Shown here: positions 34,301 through 43,439 of the stretch, piece by piece
Position numbering within the stretch: position 1 is the stretch's first letter
How the letters are laid out: the number at the start of each line of letters is the position of its first letter
Source: Eubacterium sp. AB3007
GTDB taxonomy: Bacteria > Bacillota > Clostridia > Peptostreptococcales > Anaerovoracaceae
DNA: 64,000 nucleotides
Direction of reading: 5' to 3'
Assembly: GCF_000688015.1 (NCBI RefSeq)
Contig: NZ_JIAD01000001.1
Location: forward strand, 1,922,001-1,986,000
Program-made: the position numbers and the translations under genes
The notes under the pieces: model-generated
The model's database searches: none
What the model was told of the DNA's origin: nothing
What the model saw: the letters and a program-made list of their open reading frames with translations, nothing else

Positions 34301-35944
34301 ATGAAACAAGGTTCTAACAGAAGGCTTGCCAATGTGAAGACGAGAACAGAGACCGGATTTGACTATGTCAAGTCCATGATGGATCTGAACACGCCTTTCG
34401 GCAAGACACAACTGAAGGAAGCCGCGCCTTACTTCCCCGGGGAAGAGGAGGAACTGCGTCAGGAACTGGACCGGATCCAGTATATGGTGGAGTTCGTCCG
34501 CGCAGACGGACGTCTGGTGGGGAAATTGCAGGAGACCTTCATGATGATGAAGGATATCTCTTTCTCGCTGGCGCGCAGTCAGAAGGACACCCTGTCCGTG
34601 GTGGAACTGTTCGAGGTCAAGTCCCTGTTGCTGGAGATGCGGCAGGTGAGCACGCTTTGTGCGGGGTCGGAGAAGCCGGTGCCGGAGGAGTACATTCTGG
34701 AGGACACCACTGACATCCTGGACGAGCTGGATCCCCGGAAGGACAGACTGAACACCTTCTACATCTACGATGACTTTTCGGAGACGCTTGCACAGCTGCG
34801 GAAACGTAAACATGCTTGCGAGGTGGCGATCCGCAAGGCTCAGAAGAAAAGAAAAGAACAGATCAGGCAGGAGTATGGGATCGTGCTGACGCCCAAGTTC
34901 GACGTGATCATTCCCAAGAATGGGCCGGAACTTGAGAAGGCCAGGGAGATTGAGGATCTGGAGCAGATCGGCGAGGACTACAATTCCGTCACCTTCGAGC
35001 TGCAGAAGACCGAGGCGGTCTACGAGCATGCGAAGGAGATGGACGAGGTAATCGCCCTCATCGAAGATGAGGAACTTCGGATTCGGGGGATCCTGTCGAA
35101 GAAGGTGGCAGCGGCCAGCGAGAAGATGATGCGTAACTGCGACCGCATCGGCGCACTGGATCTGGCACTTGCCAAGGCCATCTATGCGGATAAGCATCAC
35201 TGTGTCCGGCCGGAGATCTGTGAAGAACATGTGATAGAGTTTGAGAACGGAAGAAATCTTCAGGTGGAGGATATCCTCCACTCCAAGGGGAAAGAGTACT
35301 GCCCTGTTAGTCTGAAGCTGGCGGACGGGGTCACGTGCATCACCGGCGCCAACATGGGTGGAAAGACGGTGAGCCTCAAGCTGGCTGGGATGATTCCTAT
35401 CCTGGCACAGTACGGGTTCTTTGTCCCCGCTGATAACGCAAGGATCGGTCTGTCTAACTACATGCAGATCCTGATCGGCGACAGCCAGTCGGTAGAGCGC
35501 GGATTGTCCAGCTTCGGGAGTGAGATGGAAGAACTGAAAGAGATCATCGATCGCAGCCAGGACAGATCGCTGTTCCTGATCGATGAGATCGCCAGCGGCA
35601 CCAATCCCGTGGAAGGGCTGGCTCTTACCAAGAGCATCATCGATTTTCTGAAAGGGAAGACCTTCATCACTCTGATGACCACTCATTTTGATGCGGTCAC
35701 CGAAGAGAAGGATGTGGTCAATATGCAGGTCCGGGGTCTGGCCGATGCCAATTTCCGGAAGCTGGACAGCGAACTGCATCTGGCCAACAGAAGAGAAAGG
35801 ATCAACATCATCTCCAAATACATGGATTACAGACTGTATACCGTGACGGAGAACAGAGAGATCCCCAAGGATGCCCTGAACATAGCTAAAATGCTCGGCC
35901 TTAATGACGAGATCATCGAGGGAGCCAAGAAATATCTTAAATAA
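34301..35944 (+). CDS. kamC: Lysine 5,6-aminomutase reactivase ATPase KamC (MutS-like)
   Basis: A 547-residue protein whose C-terminal half is a MutS-type ATPase: Walker A CITGANMGGKTVSLK (near 347-361), LSSFGSEMEEL, Walker B FLIDEIASGTNP (near 423) and TLMTTHFD. No mismatch-recognition domain is present. The N-terminal half is coiled-coil-rich (QEYGIVLTPKFDVI). GGGGGAG lies only 4 nt before ATG 34301, and an alternative TTG at 34289 is possible. It works with KamB on KamDE. Confidence 0.9.
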   Translation: MKQGSNRRLANVKTRTETGFDYVKSMMDLNTPFGKTQLKEAAPYFPGEEEELRQELDRIQYMVEFVRADGRLVGKLQETFMMMKDISFSLARSQKDTLSVVELFEVKSLLLEMRQVSTLCAGSEKPVPEEYILEDTTDILDELDPRKDRLNTFYIYDDFSETLAQLRKRKHACEVAIRKAQKKRKEQIRQEYGIVLTPKFDVIIPKNGPELEKAREIEDLEQIGEDYNSVTFELQKTEAVYEHAKEMDEVIALIEDEELRIRGILSKKVAAASEKMMRNCDRIGALDLALAKAIYADKHHCVRPEICEEHVIEFENGRNLQVEDILHSKGKEYCPVSLKLADGVTCITGANMGGKTVSLKLAGMIPILAQYGFFVPADNARIGLSNYMQILIGDSQSVERGLSSFGSEMEELKEIIDRSQDRSLFLIDEIASGTNPVEGLALTKSIIDFLKGKTFITLMTTHFDAVTEEKDVVNMQVRGLADANFRKLDSELHLANRRERINIISKYMDYRLYTVTENREIPKDALNIAKMLGLNDEIIEGAKKYLK

Positions 35945-35959
35945 CAAGGAGAGAGCAGG

Positions 35960-37516
35960 ATGAAAAGCAAACTTAACATCGATCCTAAGATGGTTGCCAG
36001 CGCGCGTCAGCACGCTGCAAACATCGCTAAGGACATGCAGGAGTTCATCGATGCACATACTACGGTAAGTACAGAGAGAACGATTCTGCGACTGCTGGGA
36101 GTTGATGGCATCGATGATGTCGAAACACCGCTTCCCAATGTCGTGGTAGAGCAGATCCAGGCAGCTGGTGGCCTCCCGAGAGGAACCGCTTACTGGATGG
36201 GCAACGCCATGATCCAGACAGGTCTGAATCCGCAGGAAATCGCGGAGAAGATGGCTGCCGGCGAGTTGGAGATCACCAAGCTGCCGACTGCTCCTGTAGA
36301 GGAAGCGAAGGAGGCGATCATGCCGCTGGTGCATGAGTCCCTCAAGAAAATCCGTCAGCAGACCAAGAAAAGAGAAGAATATCTTGCTACCATCGGAGAG
36401 GGTGACAAGCCCTATCTGTATGTAATCGTAGCTACCGGTAACATCTACGAGGATGTGGTTCAGGCGAAGGCCGCTGCCAGACAGGGTGCGGACATCATCG
36501 CCGTCATCAGAACCACCGCGCAGTCCCTGCTGGACTACGTACCTTATGGACCGACCACAGAAGGATTTGGTGGTACTTACGCTACCCAAGAGAACTTCCG
36601 CATCATGAGAAAGGCCTTGGACGAGGTAGGCGAGGAAGTTGGCAGATACATCCGTCTGTGCAACTACTCCTCCGGCATGTGCATGCCTGAGATCGCTGCA
36701 ATGGGCGCGCTGGAGAGACTGGACGTCATGCTGAATGATGCTATCTACGGCATCCTGTTCAGAGACATCAACATGCAGAGAACCATCGTCGACCAGTATA
36801 TGAGCCGTGTCATCATCGGTTACTGCGGCATCATCTTCAACTCCGGCGAGGATAACTACCTGACTACAGATGATGCTTACGAAGCAGCCCACACCGTGAC
36901 CGCTTCCCAGTTCATCAACGAGCAGTTCGCTGTTCTGGCCAACATTCAGGAGTGGCAGATGGGTCTGGGACACGCCTTTGAGATGGATCCTGCCATGGAA
37001 GACGGATTCCTGTATGAACTTGCTCAGGCACAGATGGCCAAGGAAATCTTCCCCAACGCCAGCCTGAAGTACATGCCGCCGACCAAGTTCATGACCGGAA
37101 ACATTTTCCGCGGACACATCCAGGATGCGTTGTTCAACCTGGTCGCCATCTGGACCGGACAGTCCCTGCAGTTGCTGGGAATGCTGACCGAGGCGATCCT
37201 CACACCGCATATGCACGACAGATATCTGTCCATTGAGAATGCACAGTACATCTTCAACAACGCGAAACACATCGGTGACGAAGTCGAATTCAAGAAAGAC
37301 GGAATCATCCAGAAGAGAGCACAGCTCGTTCTTGAGAAAGCAGACGCACTGCTGGCAGAGATCGAGAAGGATGGCCTGTTCTCAACGATCGAGCAGGGCA
37401 AGTTCGGAGGAGTCAAGAGACCTAAGGATGGTGGACACGGTCTGGAAGGCGTCTGCACAAAGGACGATCAGTACTTCAACCCATTCATCCCACTGATGAA
37501 AGAAGGTGCAGAATAA
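35960..37516 (+). CDS. kamD: Lysine 5,6-aminomutase alpha subunit
   Basis: A 518-residue TIM-barrel subunit that binds PLP and adenosylcobalamin at the interface with KamE and moves the epsilon-amino group of lysine or beta-lysine to C5. It begins KSKLNIDPKMVASARQHAANIAKDMQ, as in the clostridial enzyme. Typical stretches are RTTAQSLLDYVPYGPTTEGFGGT and LCNYSSGMCMPEIAAMGALERLD. Its stop overlaps the kamE start by one base. No B12 riboswitch is seen upstream. Confidence 0.96.
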   Translation: MKSKLNIDPKMVASARQHAANIAKDMQEFIDAHTTVSTERTILRLLGVDGIDDVETPLPNVVVEQIQAAGGLPRGTAYWMGNAMIQTGLNPQEIAEKMAAGELEITKLPTAPVEEAKEAIMPLVHESLKKIRQQTKKREEYLATIGEGDKPYLYVIVATGNIYEDVVQAKAAARQGADIIAVIRTTAQSLLDYVPYGPTTEGFGGTYATQENFRIMRKALDEVGEEVGRYIRLCNYSSGMCMPEIAAMGALERLDVMLNDAIYGILFRDINMQRTIVDQYMSRVIIGYCGIIFNSGEDNYLTTDDAYEAAHTVTASQFINEQFAVLANIQEWQMGLGHAFEMDPAMEDGFLYELAQAQMAKEIFPNASLKYMPPTKFMTGNIFRGHIQDALFNLVAIWTGQSLQLLGMLTEAILTPHMHDRYLSIENAQYIFNNAKHIGDEVEFKKDGIIQKRAQLVLEKADALLAEIEKDGLFSTIEQGKFGGVKRPKDGGHGLEGVCTKDDQYFNPFIPLMKEGAE

Positions 37517-38316
37517 TGGCAGATAAGAATTGCGCAACAGCAGTCGCTCAGGTCGATCTGACCAAGGTTAAGCCTTACGGCGATACGCTCAACGATGGAT
37601 ATATGGAAATGGCATTCACTCTTCCCGTTCCTTACGGTGAGGAAGCGGAGGAGGCCGCCAAGCAGTATGTTACCAAGATGGGCATCGAGGAACCGAACGT
37701 CACCTATTACCATGAGCTTTGTCCGGGATACACCTTCTTCGTGGTCTATGGAAAGTGTGTCCACACCGTGGACTACACTTCCATCAAGGTCAAGAAGGTA
37801 GATGTCGAGGTGCTGGACAGAGTGGAGTGCGGTAACTGGATTGCCGAGAACGTCGGCAGAGACATCGTCGTCGTCGGCGCATCCATCGAGTCCGACGCCC
37901 ACACCGTAGGCATCGATGCTATCATCCAGATGAAGGGCTTCCACGGCCACTTCGGTCTGGAGAGATTCAAGAACGTGGTCGCTTACAACATGGGTTCCCA
38001 GGTTCCCTGCGAGCAGCTGCTGGCCAAAGCCAGAGAAGTGAACGCAGACGCGATCCTGGTTTCCCAGACTGTTACCCAGAAGGACATCCATATCAAGCAG
38101 CTCACACAGATGATCGAGCTGGTGGAAGCAGAGGGTCTGAGAGACAAGCTCATCTGCACCTGTGGCGGTCCGCGTATCTCCCACGAGCTGGCACAGGAGC
38201 TGGGTTACGACGCAGGTTTCGGCCCTGGCAAGTATGCTGAGCACGTCATGAGTTACATCATGGAGGAAGTGGTCAAGAAGGGTTGGCAGGATAAGCCGAA
38301 CATCGAGGACCGCTAG
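37516..38316 (+). CDS. kamE: Lysine 5,6-aminomutase beta subunit
   Basis: A 266-residue cobalamin-binding subunit. The B12 motif D127-A-H129-T-V-G132 (GASIESDAHTVGID) and the nearby NMGSQVPCEQLLAKA match the Rossmann-like domain that holds the cofactor base-off. The N-terminal dimerisation part precedes it. It is coupled to kamD. A hairpin at 38341-38376 probably marks the end of the kam transcript. Confidence 0.96.
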   Translation: MADKNCATAVAQVDLTKVKPYGDTLNDGYMEMAFTLPVPYGEEAEEAAKQYVTKMGIEEPNVTYYHELCPGYTFFVVYGKCVHTVDYTSIKVKKVDVEVLDRVECGNWIAENVGRDIVVVGASIESDAHTVGIDAIIQMKGFHGHFGLERFKNVVAYNMGSQVPCEQLLAKAREVNADAILVSQTVTQKDIHIKQLTQMIELVEAEGLRDKLICTCGGPRISHELAQELGYDAGFGPGKYAEHVMSYIMEEVVKKGWQDKPNIEDR

Positions 38317-38340
38317 TCTCTCCTTACAGTAAGAAAAACG

Positions 38341-38376
38341 ACCGGTGGCGTCGGTGTTTAGAACTGACGCCCCGGT
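38341..38376 (+). terminator. Hairpin after kamE
   Basis: ACCGGTGGCGTCGGT (38341-38355) pairs with ACTGACGCCCCGGT (38363-38376) with one bulge. GGGCATATTTTG follows. Likely a terminator, though the T-run is short. Confidence 0.5.
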
Positions 38377-38401
38377 GGGCATATTTTGACTTGATAATTC
38401 T

Positions 38402-38430
38402 TTGACAACGGGGCTGTCTCGTACTATAAT
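38402..38430 (+). promoter_or_regulatory. Consensus sigma-A promoter before atoE'
   Basis: TTGACA (38402-38407), 17-nt spacer, TATAAT (38425-38430): both hexamers are perfect. It drives the decayed atoE and, downstream, atoDA. Confidence 0.8.
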
Positions 38431-38493
38431 GAACGATAGGTCGCAGTCTATGCGACTGGCAATCGTTACGGTTTTTATTGGAAGAATTATCAA

Positions 38494-39472
38494 ATGTTCA
38501 GAAAGATATCGAACGGATGCGTCCACCTGGTGAATCGGTTCTTACCGGATCTCTTCATCTTCTGCATCATCCTGACGGTCATCGTATTCCTGGCGGCCAT
38601 GCCGGCCACCGGTTCAGGTCCCATCGACATTGTCAACGCATGGGGCGAGGGCGCCTGGAATCTGTTGGCCTTCTCCATGCAGATGGCACTGGTGCTTGTG
38701 CTGGGCAGTGCTCTGGCTAACGCCCCTGCCGTGAAGAGGCTGATCGCCCGGATCGCATCCATCGCTAAGAGTCCTGTTCAGGGAATCGTAGTCGTGACCT
38801 TCTTCTCCCTGATCGCATGCTGGGTCAACTGGGGCTTCGGTCTGGTTGTAGGTGCGATCCTGGCCAAGGAGATTGCCAGACAGGTCAAGGGCATCGACTA
38901 CCGTCTGCTGATCGCATCTGCCTATTCAGGCTTTGTGATCTGGCATGCGGGATTTTCAGGATCCATCCCTCGATCATCGCGCTGGCGGGCCTGGTCTATC
39001 TGGTCTACTATTTCATCACAGCAGGATTCAACCTGTCCCTGAACATCGTCAACTTCATCTTCCTGATCCTGGGGATCATTTTCCACAAGACCCCGATCAG
39101 TTACGTGAGGGCGGTGCAGGAGGCATCTGGTGGAGCCGCAGGGATCATCCTGCAGTTCCCCTTCTACGCAGGGATCATGGGAATGATGGTGTTCGCACCG
39201 GAAGGTAGTACATCCCTGGCGGCGGCCAGTGGTTAGTGCAAGGCCCAATCATGATGCCGGCCGGACTTCATCTGGGCGTATCCCCGGCTATCACCGGAAT
39301 GGCGATCGCATGGGGCGATGCCTGGACCAATATGATCCAGCCATTCTGGGCATTGCCTGCTCTGGGAATCGCAGGGCTCTCCGCAAGGGACATCATGGGC
39401 TACTGCCTGATCACCCTGTTCTTTGTGGGTATCGTTGTTTGTGGAGGATTCATCATTGTTGGCATGCTGTAA
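38494..39472 (+). pseudogene. atoE: Short-chain fatty acid transporter AtoE, decayed
   Basis: Homology to AtoE (normally about 440 residues) runs in three frames. Frame 1 (38494 to about 38970) ends after AYSGFVIWHAGFSGSIP. Frame 2 resumes at SIIALAGLVYLVYYFITAGFN, missing about 85 residues compared with E. coli AtoE, and runs to YAGIMGMMVFAPEG (about 39205). Frame 3 carries PGGGQWLVQGPIMMPAG through ARDIMGYC to 39472, with a further loss of roughly 35 residues. Two internal deletions plus frame changes make a sequencing slip unlikely. The gene would have imported or exported acetoacetate or butyrate. Confidence 0.85.
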
Positions 39473-39532
39473 CAGCAGAGAGGATCCTTGCATATATATG
39501 TAAGTTAATTTATTAAAAGAAAGGTGATTAAT

Positions 39533-40255
39533 ATGATTGACAAAGTAATAACTGCCGATGAAGCAGTTGCAGGCGTTGAAGACGGTATGACTATAATGGT
39601 CGGCGGCTTCCTGGCGACCGGTTCACCTGAGATCCTGATGGATGCACTGGTAAGAAAAGGCGTCAAGCATCTGACCGTGATCGGAAACGACGGCGGACTG
39701 GCTGAGGGTCAGCCGGCTAACGGCCCCGGAAAGACTGCGAGAGGAATCGGCAAGTTGCTGGAAAACCACATGGTTGACCACATCATCGCTTCCCATCTGG
39801 GCGTTAACCCGAGACTGAACGAGCAGTTCGCAGATGGTTCCCTGAAGTACACACTGGTTCCCCAGGGAACACTGGCAGAGAAGATCAGAGCAGCCAACTA
39901 TGGTCTGGGCGGCGTTCTGACACCGGTTGGTGTAGGAACTCCGATGGAGACCGAGCTGGATGAGCTGGGCAGAGAGAAGATCACGATCGAGATCGATGGT
40001 GTCAAGTATCTGCTGGAGAGACCTCTCCACGCCGACTATGCGTTCTGCAGAGCTTCTATCTGCGACAGATTTGGTAACTTCATGAGTGCCAAGGCTACCA
40101 AGAACTTCAACTACGTCATGGCTGGCGCAGCTGATCACGTAGTGGTTGCTACTGAGAAACTGGTGGAGATCGGCGAAGTCGATCCGGATACCTTCGAAGT
40201 AGCTGGTGTACTTGTAGATAACGTTGTGGAAGGAGAACCAAAATGGCAGATATAA
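39533..40255 (+). CDS. atoD: Acetoacetate:butyrate/acetate CoA-transferase subunit A
   Basis: A 240-residue subunit of a class I CoA-transferase that moves CoA between acetoacetyl-CoA or butyryl-CoA and free acids. The N-terminus has the glycine loop TIMVGGFLATGSPE and NDGGLAEGQPANGPGKTARGIGKLL. ATG 39533 was preferred to the GTG at 39524 because AAAGGTGAT then has proper spacing. The 3' end overlaps atoA by 13 nt. It completes lysine fermentation to acetate and butyrate. Confidence 0.93.
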   Translation: MIDKVITADEAVAGVEDGMTIMVGGFLATGSPEILMDALVRKGVKHLTVIGNDGGLAEGQPANGPGKTARGIGKLLENHMVDHIIASHLGVNPRLNEQFADGSLKYTLVPQGTLAEKIRAANYGLGGVLTPVGVGTPMETELDELGREKITIEIDGVKYLLERPLHADYAFCRASICDRFGNFMSAKATKNFNYVMAGAADHVVVATEKLVEIGEVDPDTFEVAGVLVDNVVEGEPKWQI

Positions 40256-40899
40256 AAGCAAGAATTGCTAAGAGAGTAGCAAAAGAACTGCACGATGGAG
40301 ACGTGGTGAACCTGGGAATTGGTCTTCCGACCATGGTTCCGCAGTTCATAGATGAGGACATCGTTGTAACCCTGCACTCCGAGAACGGATTCGCAGGACT
40401 GGACGAGACCGTACAGGATCCGGCTGAGATCGATGTAGACATCATCGATTCCGGCGGAATGTATGTAAAGACTCTGCCGAGAGTCAAGTACTTTGACACA
40501 GCAGACAGCTTTGGGATCATCCGTGGTCACCACGTAGATGCTACCGTCCTGGGCGCCATGCAGGTTGCCGAGAACGGTGACCTGGCCAACTGGATCATCC
40601 CGGGCAAGAAGGTTGCCGGCATGGGCGGCGCTATGGATCTGGTGGTAGGTGCCAAGAAGGTGATCATCGCCATGACTCACACCCAGAAGGGCAACCACAA
40701 GATCCTGGAGAAGTGCACACTGCCTCTGACTGCAGAGAAGTGTGTCGACATGATCATCACTGAGATGGGTGTTATGGAGGTCACTCCGGAAGGCATCCTG
40801 GTTACCGAGATGCATCCTGACTTCACCAAGGAAGAGATGCAGGAAGCCACTGGCTGCAAGCTGATCTTCGCCGACGACATGAAGGTTATGGAGGATTAA
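40243..40899 (+). CDS. atoA: Acetoacetate:butyrate/acetate CoA-transferase subunit B
   Basis: A 218-residue catalytic subunit. The active-site Glu47 lies in LHSENGFAG, after VVNLGIGLPTMVPQFI, and GKKVAGMGGAMDLV is the conserved glycine-rich stretch. AAGGAGAACCAAA precedes the ATG, inside the 3' end of atoD. Last gene of the island. Confidence 0.94.
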   Translation: MADIKARIAKRVAKELHDGDVVNLGIGLPTMVPQFIDEDIVVTLHSENGFAGLDETVQDPAEIDVDIIDSGGMYVKTLPRVKYFDTADSFGIIRGHHVDATVLGAMQVAENGDLANWIIPGKKVAGMGGAMDLVVGAKKVIIAMTHTQKGNHKILEKCTLPLTAEKCVDMIITEMGVMEVTPEGILVTEMHPDFTKEEMQEATGCKLIFADDMKVMED

Positions 40900-40925
40900 T
40901 CCCCATTTGCGAAGCACAAAATATT

Positions 40926-40951
40926 CAGCCCCTCGTTTCGAGGGGCTGTTT
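40926..40951 (+). terminator. Terminator after atoA
   Basis: CAGCCCCTCG (40926-40935) pairs perfectly with CGAGGGGCTG (40939-40948), 3-nt loop. Only TTT follows, so it is strong in stem but weak in U-run. Confidence 0.65.
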
Positions 40952-40954
40952 ACG

Positions 40955-40983
40955 TTGCCTGCATATCCATTTTCTGCTATAAT
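40955..40983 (+). promoter_or_regulatory. Promoter of the diguanylate cyclase gene
   Basis: TTGCCT (40955-40960), 17-nt spacer, TATAAT (40978-40983), about 70 nt before the start at 41056. Confidence 0.55.
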
Positions 40984-41055
40984 TAAATGATAAGTATAAT
41001 TGCGAGTACTGCGATATGGAGAATAGAACGAGATGTTTTGAGGTTATGAGAAGGG

Positions 41056-41988
41056 ATGGACGTCGTGTCCAAGAATCGAAAGCCACTTAAAAGAAGCATA
41101 CTGATCGGCATTGTGGTATTTGTGGTTGCGCTGTGTGTAGCCATCGGTTGTTACCAGTATCTTCAATACAATCAGATGCTACACGAGAAGTACCGGGTCC
41201 ATATCGAGAACGTCCTGAATTACACGGAAGCCTGCATTGATGTAGATGACATGGAGAAGTGTATAAAATCCGGCAGGGAATCTGCAATTTTTAAATTGCT
41301 ACAGAAGAATCTGGACCGGATCAAGGATTACATGGAAGTTGATTACATCTATGTCATCGAACCACTGAACACTAACAAGATCGATAATATCCGAAATGTC
41401 ATCGCCGGAGTTAGTAAGGAGGAGGATCAGGATAAGATGGAGCAACCGGTGTATCTGAATATGCTCACCGGGGACTCCTACAGTCCGAAGGAGGCAAAGA
41501 AATACCTGGATGCCTATCGCCGCGGCAAACTCACCTTCTTTGAGAATGTCACCGAAAGGGGGCACGATTACACTGGCATGAAGACAGACCTGGAGAAAGA
41601 GCCAGAACCCTTCGCCATAATCATCATGGATGTGAACAACCTGAAGCTTGTAAATGACACTTACGGCCACGAGAAAGGAGATATTTACCTGATCCGGTGC
41701 TGCAGCCTGATCTGTGAAGTTTTCCGCCACTCGCCTGTCTTCCGTATCGGCGGCGATGAATTTGCAGTGGTGCTTCGGGGTCTCGATTATCGGAACAGGG
41801 TCGCGTTGATCGAGCAGGCCCGGCAGAAATACAGAAAGAACGCAGGTGATGAAAGTTTGGATCCGTGGGAACGTACTTCGGCAGCTCTCGGAATGGCGGA
41901 GTATGACTCTGCCCATCCGACCACCATCGAGGAGGTGGCGAACTTAGCGGATCAGATCATGTATAAAGAAAAGGAGTATAGACGGTAG
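41056..41988 (+). CDS. Shortened membrane diguanylate cyclase (GGDEF)
   Basis: A 310-residue protein that would make cyclic di-GMP. One membrane helix (ILIGIVVFVVALCVAIGCY) and an extracytoplasmic dCache-like sensor part come first. The chain then passes directly from FFENVTERGHDYTG to MKTDLEKEPEPFAIIIMDVNNLK. The end of the sensor, the second membrane helix and the first part of the GGDEF domain (the DxLTGxxNR region) are missing. The active-site loop RIGGDEF (near 230-236) is intact. As written, the catalytic loop would lie outside the cell, so an in-frame deletion that inactivated the protein is likely. Confidence 0.8.
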   Translation: MDVVSKNRKPLKRSILIGIVVFVVALCVAIGCYQYLQYNQMLHEKYRVHIENVLNYTEACIDVDDMEKCIKSGRESAIFKLLQKNLDRIKDYMEVDYIYVIEPLNTNKIDNIRNVIAGVSKEEDQDKMEQPVYLNMLTGDSYSPKEAKKYLDAYRRGKLTFFENVTERGHDYTGMKTDLEKEPEPFAIIIMDVNNLKLVNDTYGHEKGDIYLIRCCSLICEVFRHSPVFRIGGDEFAVVLRGLDYRNRVALIEQARQKYRKNAGDESLDPWERTSAALGMAEYDSAHPTTIEEVANLADQIMYKEKEYRR

Positions 41989-41992
41989 CGCG

Positions 41993-43165
41993 ATGGAGGA
42001 CAATCGTTTCCAGGTGCTGGACGGCGGTCTTGCCCGTTGTCCATCAGCACAATACAGAGAGATTCATTCCTGTTGGGTCACCAATACTCGTCTCATGGGG
42101 GTATTGGTAGTTTGTGTGCGGTGGAAGAATGTGAGTGTAGAGGAGAACGACCTGTTCCATTTCTTTTACTTCGACTACGAGGAATACGGACTTGATCGTT
42201 TTGAATCATTCGCAGGTGAAGACCGAACGGAACTGGCGGAACTTGAGAGCGATCTTATCGGTGGTCTTGGAGGACGCAAGGTAGCGCTGCGGATGCGAGA
42301 AGCCGTGTCCCTCATCCAGGGCTTTGTGCGGCACAACCTCCAGAAACATATCGCATTGCCAGGAGAAGCGGAGGAATACCGCTTCTATCAGTATATGGAG
42401 GGGTCGCTGACGGCAGAAGAGGAGGAGATCCTGTGGCGGAAGACCTGTGTGCAGCTGGAATCTGAGAACGGACTGGCCAACTACTTCCTCATGCGTTGTT
42501 TTGGACGTGATTTTGACGGGGCGGCACTGCTTGCGGAGGAAGGGGTAGAGTTAGATCTCTTTCCGGAATTTCCAGCAGGGACATTCTACCGCAATCGAGT
42601 GATCCTGTCGGTGACCCGAAATGGTTGTCAGTGCAGGTCCATCGTGGAAGCAGGGGGTACTCACTTTCTGGTTGTGACAGAGTTGGACTTTCGGAATCTG
42701 CGGATCAGCGGGTACAGGAGAGTATCGCTCATGGCTTTGTCGCCGGAAGAGGTGTACATGAACCTGTCTCACGATGAGTTCGTAACGGTGTATCAGTTTG
42801 ATGGCGGTCCGGCGGATTTCGGGCGTGAGAGCATCGCGCCGGCAAGGAACGCGGTCATCAGCGAGGAGCACGGTGGTCGAACGTTTATGCTCTACCAGCC
42901 GGATAACAGTCATGTGGAGAAAAGCTCTTATCAACTGCAGGATGATCTGTTGGGTGTGATCCATGTGGGGAACGGACAGTTGCTGGCCAGTGCTCAGACG
43001 CTGCGGAATATCCATAAGCTGGAGATCGCGCTGCATACATCGGAGATATTCTGGCGCATGCATCATGTGGGATCGTTCCAGTTTCTGGAGCCGGTGCTGA
43101 TGCGTTTTCTTGATAGCCGATTCGAGGATTTCATGGAATTTCTGGAGGCCATAAAAATCGAATAA
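41993..43165 (+). CDS. Unrecognised 390-residue protein
   Basis: A cytoplasmic, mixed alpha/beta protein with no membrane segment or known motif that I can see. It starts 4 nt after the diguanylate cyclase stop, so the two are probably co-transcribed. The C-terminal half contains GRTFMLYQPDNSHVEKSSYQLQDDLLGVIHV and ends in an acidic helix. Function unknown. Bases 43166-43439 after it hold no gene, but carry a DnaA-box-like word. Confidence 0.72.
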   Translation: MEDNRFQVLDGGLARCPSAQYREIHSCWVTNTRLMGVLVVCVRWKNVSVEENDLFHFFYFDYEEYGLDRFESFAGEDRTELAELESDLIGGLGGRKVALRMREAVSLIQGFVRHNLQKHIALPGEAEEYRFYQYMEGSLTAEEEEILWRKTCVQLESENGLANYFLMRCFGRDFDGAALLAEEGVELDLFPEFPAGTFYRNRVILSVTRNGCQCRSIVEAGGTHFLVVTELDFRNLRISGYRRVSLMALSPEEVYMNLSHDEFVTVYQFDGGPADFGRESIAPARNAVISEEHGGRTFMLYQPDNSHVEKSSYQLQDDLLGVIHVGNGQLLASAQTLRNIHKLEIALHTSEIFWRMHHVGSFQFLEPVLMRFLDSRFEDFMEFLEAIKIE

Positions 43166-43386
43166 AAAGGATCGTGGCCCGGTTTTATGTCAACTGGTGT
43201 TCGCAGATTTGCAAACGATTTTCAACATGGCCCGCTTCCCATTATTTCGCCAATTATGGGGTTTTTCCACAGGGGTTTTCAGAATCGTATACAATTTTAT
43301 TCATGCTGAGGTGTTGATAACTTGGAAGGTCGTAGATGTTGAAATTGCAATATTATCAGCGCCATTTCAGATTTGTCAAGAGGTAG

Positions 43387-43395
43387 TTATCCACA
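43387..43395. other. DnaA-box-like 9-mer in a 274-bp gene-free gap
   Basis: TTATCCACA is a perfect DnaA box. A weaker TTTTCCACA lies near 43264. Two boxes do not make an origin, and dnaA/dnaN are not here. The gap also holds GATAACTT and is AT-rich. Confidence 0.3.
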
Positions 43396-43439
43396 ATTTT
43401 TGTGAAGAACAAAGCATTATTTTGGAGAACGGAGAAAAC

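Noticed and set aside
34262..37270. A 1002-codon open frame on the minus strand opposite kamC and kamD
   Set aside because: It is the mirror of strongly supported genes with biased codons. Its translation has no recognisable domain, and no start signals fit.
35700..37520. B12 riboswitch controlling kamDE
   Set aside because: The gap before kamD is only 15 nt, and no B12-box consensus was seen upstream of kdd or kamA.
43197..43439. N-terminal extension of the AlaX-type protein
   Set aside because: The extra residues do not resemble the family, and ATG 43440 has a correctly spaced GGAG.
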